A stretch of 64,000 bases of DNA, from contig NC_134763.1 in the NCBI RefSeq assembly GCF_050436995.1, positions 4,402,001 to 4,466,000 of the forward strand. The letters run 5' to 3'. Shown here piece by piece: positions 48,352 to 61,400 of this stretch. Under the pieces are notes generated by a model. The model saw nothing but the letters and a program-made list of their open reading frames with translations. It ran no database searches and was not told where the DNA came from. The DNA comes from Anticarsia gemmatalis (Eukaryota > Arthropoda > Insecta > Lepidoptera > Erebidae). A program made the translations under genes and the position numbers. Each line of letters begins with the position of its first letter. The stretch's first letter is position 1.

Positions 48352-49497
48352 AATGTTTAGTCAATAAACTGTAAATTAAGCTATACAAATTGTTTTAATC
48401 ATCTTCCTCAGTATTACTCCTACACTACAAAGTTATTATTACAAATTACAACTGTAGGTACCTACCTACACACTGAATGATGACACATTTTCATAAAAGA
48501 TGAACTGAATAAAAATTGTAAAAGTTTAAAGTTGTAAAATTTGTGTTGGTATAATATATTAAATATTGATTTTGTATTTAATTCAGCCTTAATTAATAAG
48601 GCTTAGTAAACACATATTGGGTAACTTATAACATTCTGAAGCTCTATAAGGACTTTATATAAACAGTGCCTATGAGCTGTTATAGCTATCTTATCTTGCT
48701 AAAACACAATTATAGGGACACATGTTTAGCCTTTAAGTTCATATTTACATAATGTTAAAGACAATTTTTTTTAAACACTGATCTTGGCTCACATTCTCAT
48801 GACTTTTTATCTGGTGTAAAGTCTACATAATTGTGCGAGCGGTAGGCAGCAGTAAATAAATCATTATATGATGGGACAGATCAGATAAACTCGTAGCTCA
48901 TATTTGTCTACTTTTACAGTGTCATGTAGTTTTTATACAGGGTAAAAAAAAAGAGTAAAGCCTCTGGATGGGAATTACATTATAAATTTAATATTGAAGA
49001 TAAATATGGAGAAATAATTTCGGTTGAGTAACTTCATAAACTATCTCAAAAAAATTAAAATGTGTTAGTTATGTGAATCAATAATGATCATCTGCATGAG
49101 TGTCTGCTACCTAACTCTCACAATGCTGGTCCGATTTGGAACAAATCGTGCTGTATAAAACAATAGGTTTTCAAAGGTGGCGCCGCCGTCGGTCACAATA
49201 GGAAGTTACTATTTCGGAGAGGACAACGTCGTGGATGTACACTACAATGACATAGGTAATAACGTGTTTGTACAGATACGCTACTAACTTTTTCTGAATC
49301 TCAAAAAAAAGGATAAGGTAACTCCTTTTCATAGTATGTTGTATCACAGCATTGATTATGCCAGGTCATTTATTTTTAACTTAAGATAATTTAAGGGTTA
49401 AATAAAGTAATTACTTATAAATATAATATTTATTTTACAAAACTGTACAAAAGTATAAAAACCTAGTTAACTTTTACAATAACTGCCATGCTCTATC
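48352..49497. other. Intergenic region after RpS29
   Basis: Beyond the RpS29 polyadenylation signal the sequence is AT-rich, with a short poly-A-like run near 48946. Upstream of 49497 lies the 3' untranslated region of the WAP gene on the minus strand. No gene is supported. Confidence 0.45.
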
Positions 49498-52400
49498 CTA
49501 TGAATTATTTGAATTTGCTTGTGATAATCGTAGGCTAATCAGCGAGGACCCAACTCTCTGAAACAAAACAAACATGGATAAATTAAATAATATACCTACC
49601 TAATATCAGATTCACAACTTCTATACTACAGATACACAAGTAACTGACTATCTACATACTAGCCACCATGTGCACCAAATTATTTTTATATATCTACTTT
49701 GGGGCGCAGCGGATTGCGGCCATACAGTTACCACTTACCTACGTGTTTGTAGACTAACAAAATTATTTGGCGCGTGCTATATAAATGTAGCATTAATAGG
49801 AACTTATGTAATGTATTAATGTTACATTTAGGTACGATTAAGACAATATACTTAGCTTATTTTGCGCACATATCGCTCGGTAGGTGATCTTTTCTATGTG
49901 TGAAAGAAGCCAAAAAATTTAGTTTTTAGTGCAGATCTAAGATACCTACATACATAATATAAAAATTACCACATATATGCAGATTTATCATAGATTTGCT
50001 CGTAATACGTGTTCCATTTATAGGCAAATGTCGGAATCGATATTTAAATTACATACATACTACGTGATAGATCAGACCATCTGCAATTACCCAATAGGTA
50101 GGATGGTAGGTACGTTTCTAAGTCTCTATGACTAATGTGTGTTAGTATGCAAACAAGTCGCCTTTAATAAATACCTACCATCACCAAAATATAAAGCAGT
50201 GTACAAGCACCCACCATTTTGCCTAGGCTGTTCTTAGTCCTCGGAGTTCTCTGCGCACATAAAAATCAGTCTTCGGGTGCTACTATTTTCCCATCTGAAA
50301 TTTCCATAACACTATCAGATCTGAGAAAATTCATTTAATCCTTCTGATAACTGCAAGTAATTATGTTCCTGCGTGGATACCTATTTATAGGGATGCAATA
50401 AATGGTATAATAAGCATGTCGCGTTTTAGTAAATTAGTGTTGAAATAATTACCTGACCGACACCAGCAAGTAGAGCTAAGAGACTGCGCTGTGGGGGTCT
50501 ACAATGCTTCTTGCCACCTTCGGCACAGCACAAGTTAGGGAAGCAGTCTACACTGGAACTGCACTTCTGGGGGAAAAGGTCGTATTGCGGAGGTGGCGTG
50601 CACTGTAAGTACTGCTCCAACATTCGCACAGCTGAAATAAATTATACACATTTATGTTTATTATTTTAGCAACTCAAACATTGGACTCAACATTTCTGTT
50701 AGAGTTACATTGAGTTAAGCTGTAAGTAGTTGAGGCATAATACCCGTGAATTGTAGATAGCGAAGTATCGCAGTTGAAAACTGCCTAAAGAAGTACTTAG
50801 GTAGATACACCATCCTCAATATTTAAAATAATATTCATGATATGATCTTCGACTTACGAGCATCAATCCTGTTCGCGACTGGTACCAGGTCGAGCCTGGC
50901 CCGAGCGGTCCGGCAGTAAGAACGAGTGCCATCAGGGCAACATATCCGCGGCCAGCAATCCGAGTCCGCCTTGCAGGTTTGAACCTCGAATAAAAGTTCA
51001 CCGAGTGGTGCGCTTGGGCATTCTCGAGGAATCACTCCAAGTAAAGCTGTAAGTATAATTAGGTTAGAATAAGCAAGATCCTAAAAATGTATTAGCTTAT
51101 AACATAGGTTTGAACACCTATATCAGCATGCAAGAACGAAAACTCTTTTTTATGAAAAACAGCCTAAAGCGACGTTTTACTGAACGACAAGTCCAGTAAA
51201 ACTTCGCTATAAACTGTTGTTCGTTAATAATATGTTATTAACTTTATTAATTAACGTGCTCGTAAAATGTCAACTCAGAAAGGGTAGATTTGTAACATGT
51301 TTTGTCTGTTTACCAAAGCAAGTCCCGTTCTTCTAAATTCGTTTAAGCAAGCATACAAGTCCATAAACGTATTTTGGATGTTGGTTACATCACGCTTAAG
51401 ACATGTTTTGTTGAAATTTGGCATACACAGACATAGCCATTTGAGGGTTTGACTCCGCACGAGACAAATACCTATTTGAAAAAAGTTATATAGGTATACG
51501 TATATTTATTTGAAATTGAATTGAAAGTTTATAGAGACAAACAACGATAGGTTATGTGTTTATATATACCTATATATACTGTGATTTTATAGCGTACCCA
51601 TTTGTTAACGTGTCGGAATCAAACTCGTGACACTTCCACGCAGTGATAACGGTGCCGGTGTGGTAACCACCTAAACCAGCTAACCATTTAAATTAAATGA
51701 GGTCTGTAATTAAACATAGACTTTGTGTGTGGTTACCCAAGCAGGTATGTCTATTTTATAATGTCAAACACACATAATTTCAACGGAATAGGCGACTAGC
51801 ATAGATTACGATGCACTTGATGTATTTCTATTGCAACATTATGAGCAGGTGTTCCTACAAAAGCACCTGAGGTCGCTTACACAAGTGGTCAAAGGTGAAA
51901 GATAAGTACAATTCGCCTTCTTATTCTTTTAAAATTGGAAACCGGTAAATGTTTACGTAATCTGAACATGGTTAAAGGTCCTTTACTGGGTTAATGTAAA
52001 AGTGAAGTAGGTTAAAATTCATACGTTGGTGCGGTATTGGCGGGGAGGTTGGCCGCGGCGCCGGAACACCTTTCACGCATCGTCCCTCACAGCACACCTG
52101 GTCCGGCCCGCTGGTGGCGCGACATTGAGAGTTTTTCTGGCAGAGGATCGGAAACAGGATCACCGGGGCTTGTCCCGGCTTCGGACACACGAACTTCTGC
52201 GTCTTGCCTGCGCTCGAGTAATCCTCGTTATACTCGTAAAAAGTACCAGTATTGTGTGTTCGCGAATAATTTATATCAGCGGTAACCAAACTACCTAAGA
52301 AGAATACGACCCTGGTTCATGAATAAAGATGTCAAGTATAAGCTTCTACGAAAACATAGACTGACAATAGTTTAGTTAAAAAAGCGTGTAAATTTGTTAA

Positions 52401-55400
52401 GTATTTATAACTAGCAAAAAACAATCTGGTTAGTTAAGTAATCGATAGACAAAGATAATGTGCTAAGTATTACTAAGGTTATCACAATGACAACATCCTA
52501 ATTAATGAGTTAACGTTTGGTTTTTTTTACGTTGGAGAAGAAGGTAACACTTTGTAACTGTTTACTGTAGATAGAATTAAGAGTTTGATAACACTTGATA
52601 CTGCTTAGATCTACTAATAAGAATAAGGTTTTTGTTATGCAACTTGCAAGAGTTCCGGTAGACCACGCCCTACATTTTCAAGAACGACCTTGGAGATTTT
52701 CTTAGTTTTTCTCTAGAGTTATGTAAGCAGATTGTACGGCTTCAAATCAACAGTACTAAGCTCCATATTTAATAAATTCTTTACTCCTTTATTTTGATTT
52801 CCTTACTAAATTACCAAAAAGTAGCAACAGTTTAAAAAACCGCTTGAAAAATGACTTGTGAGGTCATAACTAATTATATTATTATGTAGGGTAGGTATAG
52901 GTACCTAAAGTGATTGAGGGAACAGTAGGTACATAATAGCTTACTTGTTTTAATTGGAGCAGTAGCTGGTGTGGTTTGAGCTTGTATGGGCAGCAGTTGC
53001 AGGAACGGTCGCGGCGGCTCTGTAGTAGTGGTGGTGGTCGTCGGGCGCGGCGTGGTGGTGGTGGTGGTCGTGGTCGTCGAGCTGGTGGTACTCGGGGTAC
53101 TTGTAGTGGTCGTAGTAGTCGTAGTGCTAGTTGTGCTCGTGCTGCTTGTGGTGGATGTGGTCGTGCTTGTACTACTGCTACTCGTTGCGACTACGCTACT
53201 CGTGCTCGGGTTCGGTCTACAATGAAACCATCCGGTTCAATGACCCAAGCTAGATGATGAAAGCTTTGATGGTAGCGAATGATGGTGTTGTAGAATTTGT
53301 AGCGATGGTTGATTATCTTTTGTATAAACCTACCTAGATTTTTTTATTTTAACCTGATCATAATAATGCATTTCAAGGTAACTGTATATAAACCGGATAC
53401 ACAGACTCATTTAACGCTTTAAATTTTATTGAGTGTAATGAATAAGTACCTTCATGTACTGGCCCTGAGTGGCAAAGGTAAAGGGCAGGTAATAAAGTTT
53501 GAAAGTAAGCAAAAACGACAGTCTTATGGCCTAAATACTAAGTCTTTCTTTCTTGTCGTATGGTTAGTGGTCAACCTAGTGTCAAAGTTGTTCAAGCCGC
53601 CTGAAGGCCTTTGACGTGGCTTAACGACTGTTATCTTAATTGACAACAACCGGGACCGACTTTTTACGTGCCCTCCGAAGCACGGAGACGCCCTGTTCAA
53701 ATACCACTATGCGGTCACCCATCTATGGAATGACCGCGCCAAGGTTTGCGTAACCCACAGATCGTTTACCGACCGGTGAGCGCAACTGGCTATGGGTATA
53801 CTATATATGGATATACTAAGTGACGTAAAAGCTAAACGAACTACTTGAAAACGAGTTACAAATAGTACATTTACCGACTATGTCCAATCAACTCCAATCT
53901 GTTAATACCTAACAATTTAGGTACCAATTTTAGATAAGTAGTTAATCGCCGCGTATTCGTACCTACCTACTACCTGTCTAAGTAAATTTGCATGAGTGTA
54001 CATTACTTTATATTCTGTATCTATGATAAAGTTATTCAATTTCATCAATTTAATTTCTTACAGCTACCTATTCATAGTAACATAGTTGCATAACTTATAA
54101 TAATACTTAATTTAGTCTCAAATTATTTTAATAATAGTGGCATGATTGTTTTTCATACAGTAATAATAGGTGCATTTCATCGTGATTTAACGTATACCGT
54201 TATACAACTGATCATATTGTTTCCTAATACGTAAACCAAAATTGGGTTATCCCGACCAATACCTCGATACGTAATGTACACAGCGTATGATGAGTTATGA
54301 TGAATTTCAAATTATTTATAGTGTGCTGCTTGATAGCATACTTAACCATTTCGTAGAATATCAAGCTATGTATGTTAATTAGGTACCTATTTCTAGGTAT
54401 TCTTATGCAAAGAGGTGCTAGTAAGCAAGCTTTCCATTAACCGAAAATTACAAGTAGGTACCTACGATACGAATTTCTGTTTTTCGAAGTCAGTCATGAT
54501 TTATATTTGGAAACCTTTTTTGGTATGTTCTTTACCGGTAGAATAGTAGTGGCAAGAAACGGTACAGTCCTTATAAACCTATTGTTTTCTATCCAATAGT
54601 TCACACTAATTAAAGAAGTAGCAATAGGTTCATTTAAGGTAGATACCGTGCATATGAGTAAAGTCTGTGTTATATGCATTCGCAGTTTCCCTAGCACAAA
54701 GAAAAAAGTCAGCGTATGCAAATGTAGTATTTATTCTTATTATTTCACAATAAGTAGTGTTCTAGATAATTAATGAGGTATATAGGACCTATATAATTAC
54801 AGCGAGATTAGCCTTCAAAACCAAAGCAATGTAAAAATGCAGCGAAGCGTTAGAATTTATGTTTATAAGGATATTCCGTCCTGTACATTTTTGAATTTAT
54901 TATTATTATTTTATTAAATGCAATTTAACTATTTCCGTCAGTCTTAAGCTGTGATGTAAAAATTGACTAATTCTGAGAGGAAATAAATGGTCGATCGAAA
55001 TTCTTCTCTACTTACATATTAACACTTATTTATTAGATAGATAGGTACTGGGTAGATAGTAGATAAGGATATGTCTTGACAAAGTTCTACATGGTTACTA
55101 ACTAACACTTATAATTTCGTATTGGCCATTAATTGTGGGCATAATAGATTTCTGTCAATTTTGAAAAAGTTAAGTGGCCCTGCGCCATGAAGTAGCGTTA
55201 GCATAGAATTAACATTATACAGGCCGGTGATACTGATGATATTAACTAGTGAAATATAAAAATGATTATGATGGAGTCAAACCACAGACACTTTTTTATC
55301 CTTAAACCAAGATAAATGATGACACCGAATGTAATGAAACCATGGTGAGTGTTAAACAAAAAATAAATAAAACTTACCGCTGAAGTGCACCGGAAGCTTT

Positions 55401-58400
55401 AACACCTTTCGTGCAAAACCCTTTACAGCAAAGGTGCTGGCTGCCCATGACTAAGCACTCAGCATTTTTTCTGCATGGTAGAGGGAAAAGATCCAGCCAG
55501 CCGCTTGTTGTGCGAACAGCAGGACAAACCACTGACTGACCGGCCGCTGTTGACATACAATCAAATATACATGATCTAAACTACGCTACATTACATATAA
55601 ATATTTTATTCCTCCAGATTCTTTTCAGATTAACATAAACAACTATAACAATAATATTTGTGTCAGAATAAAATTAAAACTTAAATTACTTATTTGAATG
55701 CAAGATTATAAAACAAGTCCTGTAGGTCCCACTTTGTGCGTTTACAATAATTTTCGCCTGATTTTTTCCAATGCATGTTCCTTTGCTGTATTCAACGGGG
55801 TTGACAGAGCCCTCACCCTTGCGCAGTCCTTAACATCCAATTTGTTTGAGACTTTAACGTGCCACCTTAACCGTCAAGGACATCGTAATTCTAATCAATA
55901 AGTGTTTAGGTATATCTACGTATATAATTTTAATAGGTTAATTTAAAAAGGAAACCTAACAAACATTCCTGGACTAATAGCAATGTTTTAAGATTGGGAT
56001 CGAGAGACGCGGTAAGTTGCGTTCGTCAGCCAGTATTTTATTCGCTCGTACATTGTACCAGTGGCTCTATCTGACTGGTCTGATTGCATTACATTTTATT
56101 AGTTTCATTTAACGTTAGTAGATATTGGTTATTATTGGTATTACGTGGCCATTCCAACCACTACAATAGAGGTGAATTCGACACTTTCACTTTGTAAGGA
56201 AAAACTAAAAGAGGTACATAGCCGAAGTTAATACTAAATCTTTGTACCTACTCAACATAAATATAAGAGCTCTATTTTTTATAGTCCATTAACGTGCATC
56301 GTGTGATTCAATCTCGGATTCAATGTATTGCTGGCATCCTGGGGAGTGGGGTTTCATGACAAGTCTAATCAACGATACATTTTATCCAAAGAGATTTTAA
56401 ACATTAGTCTCCTCATGATGTTTATTTTTGACAAAAGGTGTCATTATATCTTTTGGTGTCATTTACGAAAATCTTGGGGAATTTTGAGGTTAACATTCAT
56501 TGATTTTATCTGCAATCAGTTTAATATTAAAATTATATATATATATTCAAGTAGCATAATTGTAAACAACAACATAATGGTAATAACAAAAGATGTAAAA
56601 CTGCCTACTTGTAAGGATCTAGAGGTAGACGAAGTAAACCTCTCGTCGGCTACAATATTGACTGCCGCTCCTTACCTTGGGAAGATGTGCGAAGCTGTTA
56701 ACAACGAGTTTATTCTGTGCCGCCAAGAACTAAAGGATCCTCGGGCTTGTCTTAAAGTCGGTAAACTCGTCACCGCATGCGCTTTAGAAGTTTTTAAAAG
56801 AATTAAAAGAGAATGCCTCGAAGAATTCAAACAGTACGCAAACTGCGTTGACAAAAGCTCGGGGAATTTCGCTTACAGATCTTGCCGAAGAACACAAGCT
56901 GTATTTGATGATTGTATGAAAGAGAGACTGTGTTGTGAGCGACCTGACTTCGGTTACTTCTGCCGTGCGCGTGTTCACTCATCTTCGCGGAAAGCACCGC
57001 CGCCTCCGCCATGTCCATGCCACTCGAAAGTTCCTGACCCGACTCCTTCTATACCGGACGATAAACCTCGAACGCCGCCACGCTTTGGTTCACGATGGTA
57101 TTATACCACCGAGTAATGTTTGTAATGATCCACGTGCCTCTAAATACGCTTAATTCTGCGGTTTTGTAAGGTGGAACCATTTTCTTACACATTTTTTCAC
57201 TTCTGTCTTTGAATAAATTAAAATATAGTTTTCCTTATACCTATTTTTGAAAGATTTCTTTTCAGACCGTCTTCAAGCGTTAGTTTTTAGTTATCTGAAC
57301 TTTATAAGTTTTAGTTTTGAGACGAAAAAAAGACTTCAATCAAAAAATATCTTCATAGTGGTTAAGTCCGATGTTTCCTACGCTATTTAATTATTAGGCT
57401 GCCTGCCTATCCCAAATTCCCAAGTGAATGTTAGTACCTACCTAGCACCCCGGGGACTACCCCGTAGTAATCGACTATTCTCTTCCTAGAGAAGGTAAGT
57501 TAGGTCAGATAGTTGTAGAGGGCAGCCCGCGCTTCCGCGGCCACCAGAATAATCAAAAAACTATTTGACGTTTTCTAGGTGCATTATACTGGTCGAATCA
57601 TAGGAGTGATGTTAAAGGGTGCATTCTTGTTCCATGCTCCCTTATTCAATCAATTGAATATATCTTTATCGTAAGGGAAGTAGAGCGAAATACAAGTGGC
57701 GACAATAGAATTGTATACAATATTCGGTTCCCCAAAGATATGACCACCGGTCGTTACAGTATGTAATTTAAAAAAGCCTCTGGTCTAAATTTATTTACTC
57801 TTACGAAAAGATCTCTTTAGACATTACATATGATTATAAATTAAAACGTAAGCAAACTAAGCAAGCGTGTCAGAGAGCGGCGGCGCGCGGCGGTTACTTG
57901 TAGGTCCGGCACAACCGCACAACAACAGCTGCACAGGCGAAGGTCGACGAAAATGCAGCGGTAACTAGGTCAAACACCTCTAATTAAAACAATCTTGTTA
58001 TAGCCACCATTAACAACGGAAATGTTACAATGTAAGTAAATATAGTAATAATATTATGTCTATGGACATATAGTGTTCGTTATCCATTCTGTGACGTACT
58101 TAGCTTTTGTTATAAAACGATGTTATAAGTGCTTGATGCCTAGCTCTCCCACTTTATATCTCGAAATTAAATCTCGGGTTTTCATTAGGAATACGTGTGT
58201 TATACCAGTAGCATTTAATTTTGAAGAATTTTAAAGAACGTCTACCTTAAAAAAATGTCATTGACCTCAGTCAGGGCGCAGACTTAGATCGTAGGTTTAA
58301 CAAAAACGTCCGTTTCCTACAAAACAATAGAATTTACTTCAAATGATTTAAAGCCTTGAGTAATAACCTAGATGTTATTTTTATCTTATAATACAAATCT

Positions 58401-61400
58401 TAAATTTGATATCGATATTGCTTTGCTTGTAGAGGCGAGAAATTTTCACAAATCCTTGAGTTGTTAAGTAGGTAGGTAGGTAGGTTCTTGATAATTTCAT
58501 ATTGATCGATTATTTTGCCCGCCGCGCCGGCGTTAATTAATTAATTAAGTAATAAGATATTGCCGGTCAGTTGGTAACTACTAGATATTTACTTAGTAGG
58601 TAGGTGTTTGGTAATTACATTTTCTCTTTAATTTTATAGTGAGAATCGAGCAAGTATGTAATTATGATGTTACCGTGAGGTAAGTGAGAATGATTACTAG
58701 AATCACATTAGTTAGGACATAGGGTCATTGTCACTTGCCCCTGCCAACTACCGCCTATTGTTGTAGTTGTATCCAATAATAAAGTTAAACAATCTTTACG
58801 TTTATCTCCGTAACGTAAGTGCAAGGGTCATTTTGTGATTGTCTGAGAATTTACCTATTGATCTAAAGACGTTTCAGTTGCATAAGTCATACCGAACCCG
58901 CACATAGTGCAAGCTGAATGTGGTGCCTTGGGGCACACGTCGTTATTAAAGTGGTGGCTTAAGTACCTAACAAGACGTCAACTGTTTGCAGTTGGGTCTC
59001 GTTGAAAGCCCTGTGATAAAAATTAAAGATTCAGGAACATGATCCACCTAGGTATTGCCTATATGTTCTATCTTCCTAACTCCGCTCGATAATTCGATGA
59101 AGAAGTAAAAAATATTTTCTAGCAAATCTTTCTCAATCTCTCTATTTTATTATCTTGCTAGACTGCTAGAAGATTTATGAGCGAACGGCTGTAATAGCTC
59201 CCAATACGATAGTGTTTTTACCCGGTTAAGCCCAATTCCAACAAAAAGTCCTGGGTCAGTTAATTACTATATTGTTCTTATCGTCAGAGAAAGGACTTTT
59301 CAAAAGTAGTCTGCAAGGTTATCGTTTAAATAAAAATACAAGTTTAAAAGTAAAAAGGCCTCTACATATACCAATGATATATGTGCTGTTATGTATATGT
59401 TAAGTAGCTAAATATTAAACAACTAATTAAGTTTAAGCGGAATTAGTTTCTACTACAAGTCAACGTGGGCTATATTTAGGTACGATGATTGATGTTATTG
59501 TGAAAATTAACTTTTCGCAAATTAAAATCATTAAATACCGGAAACTCAAATGCACTCTGGAGTTCTCACTAATATCTACTTGCATATGAATATGAATCTA
59601 CAATCATAGTGTAGCGATAGTAGTAAAGAAACGAAATGCCCTCGCCCCCAGGCCCAGACAAACCTTAAGATCAACCACTGAAGGTACTGGTTCTTTTTAG
59701 GACCCAGGGTTCTCTCAGTAGCGCATGTAACGGATGGTTATCGGGGTGGTTTCACCACATAACCTGCTCCTCCCCTAGGGATAGCAGGTATCCGAAGGGA
59801 TCTTTCCCCCCGTAAAAAAAAGAAAAAGAGACAAGGTACTGGTTCTAGTCATCTGGCGAATAACCTACCTAGATTTATTACATTCATTAAAAAATTCTCA
59901 TCTCTATATAAATTCATAAGAATAATGTCGACATACAAAATGTGTGCTTCATATTTCATCTTTGCAATATCTTCTTTTAAAAGCAAATTAAGTGATGAAG
60001 CAATTCATAGACTCTGTATTGCACTTGAACATTATTTTTTGTTAACAAATCGTAAACCTTGACGCCTGACCTCAACTGTCTTTATTAAAGAAAGTTAAAT
60101 CCCTGAGTAGCCCGATATCAATAAGTTTAAAAAATAATTATAATAACAACATATTTTATGTTATAGGTAGTTTATTAGTGCGTGAAAATTAATTAAAACT
60201 TTGTAATAAGCTTGTTTATGTCGGTACCAATTTAATAAAAAACCCATGGTACACGGTATTTTAATAATATTATGTAAGAGATACCGGTTGGTTGCATGAT
60301 TCGCATGCACGGTGACCTGTTACACTGGCGGATATCGTCGTCACAGCTCTAGATTAGTCAGAACTTAAAAGTAATGTGCTATCTCCTATTAAATATCGAG
60401 GTTTCGTCCGTTAAGGAAAGATCGTACGATATTTTGTAATACTCAGCCGGCATAAATCCGTATAAACTTAGAAGCATCATTGTGATATCGATGTGCTTTA
60501 AGTTACGGATATCGGTTCAAACTTACAAAAATCTTTTATAACACTGGTGGCCGGCGGGGTAGGTATCCCCAAATCTAAAATGTTATTCCATTTTTTACTC
60601 TCTTTAAGGGCTGTGTCTGTTATGTTTCTACTAACTTAACGCTAAATCTTATGTCAAAGAGAATTTACAATTTCGAACTATTTAAATCTAGAATAGTTGT
60701 CCTTAGTTCGTTTCTATAGTTTCGTTTAAAATAATTTTCATTTCATATCTTTGTCTGCAATCCTGTAGGTGCATACTTCTATCCCTAATCGACTACCAAT
60801 ATGTAGTGAATGTACATTCATAAAAAACTAATAGATTTGCCGTTCAAGCACGGGCGCACAATATTTGACTATTCATTGTCACTGCACCGAGTATCTTGGG
60901 ATCGATTTCCACATTGGGAAGAATTGTTTATTGTCATCCACGCTGTTTTACTTCTACTGATGCTTGTTGATCATTGATTTAGATGAAACCTAAACGGGTG
61001 ACACGAGTCTTTTACTTTTTTCAATAATGGAAGATTTAATAATCGGCCGTGTAGATTATTATTATTATTTGAAGCTTACCGATCTTTGATCTCTTTACCG
61101 CTAAAAGTGTGTGCCAACTCGCGGAGACCATTAAAAGTAAAACACGCTTCATTATAAATGTTACAATGCTTGTTAATGTACCATTCATGTAAGTACACTT
61201 ACGACATCGATATTTAACAATACCTTGAACCGCAGTCTCTTGTACAGCGCCATTTACCACCGTCCACCGGTAACATCAGTTATAGAAGTAATAACACTGA
61301 ACACAAATTGAGCCATAATCAAGATTGAACGGTTTTTATGAATTAACCGAACGATCTTATATTATTTCGTAACATTATTATTGCCAATATTTTAGTGACG

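Noticed and set aside
52000..52025. Alternative donor at about 51981 (after AACCCA) for WAP exon 4
   Set aside because: It would leave phase 0 and shift the next WAP exon out of frame; the GTATGA donor at 52024 keeps the frame.
52976..53257. Plus-strand ORFs rich in Gly/Arg or Val
   Set aside because: They are the antisense of the Ser/Thr-rich WAP-gene exon; the minus-strand reading splices cleanly in frame.
56328..56576. 83-residue N-terminal extension of the NDUFA8-like frame
   Set aside because: No family resemblance and AT-driven composition; ATG 56577 gives the normal start.
58460..58490. GTAG repeat as a CRISPR-like or regulatory array
   Set aside because: Plain tetranucleotide microsatellite; no spacers.
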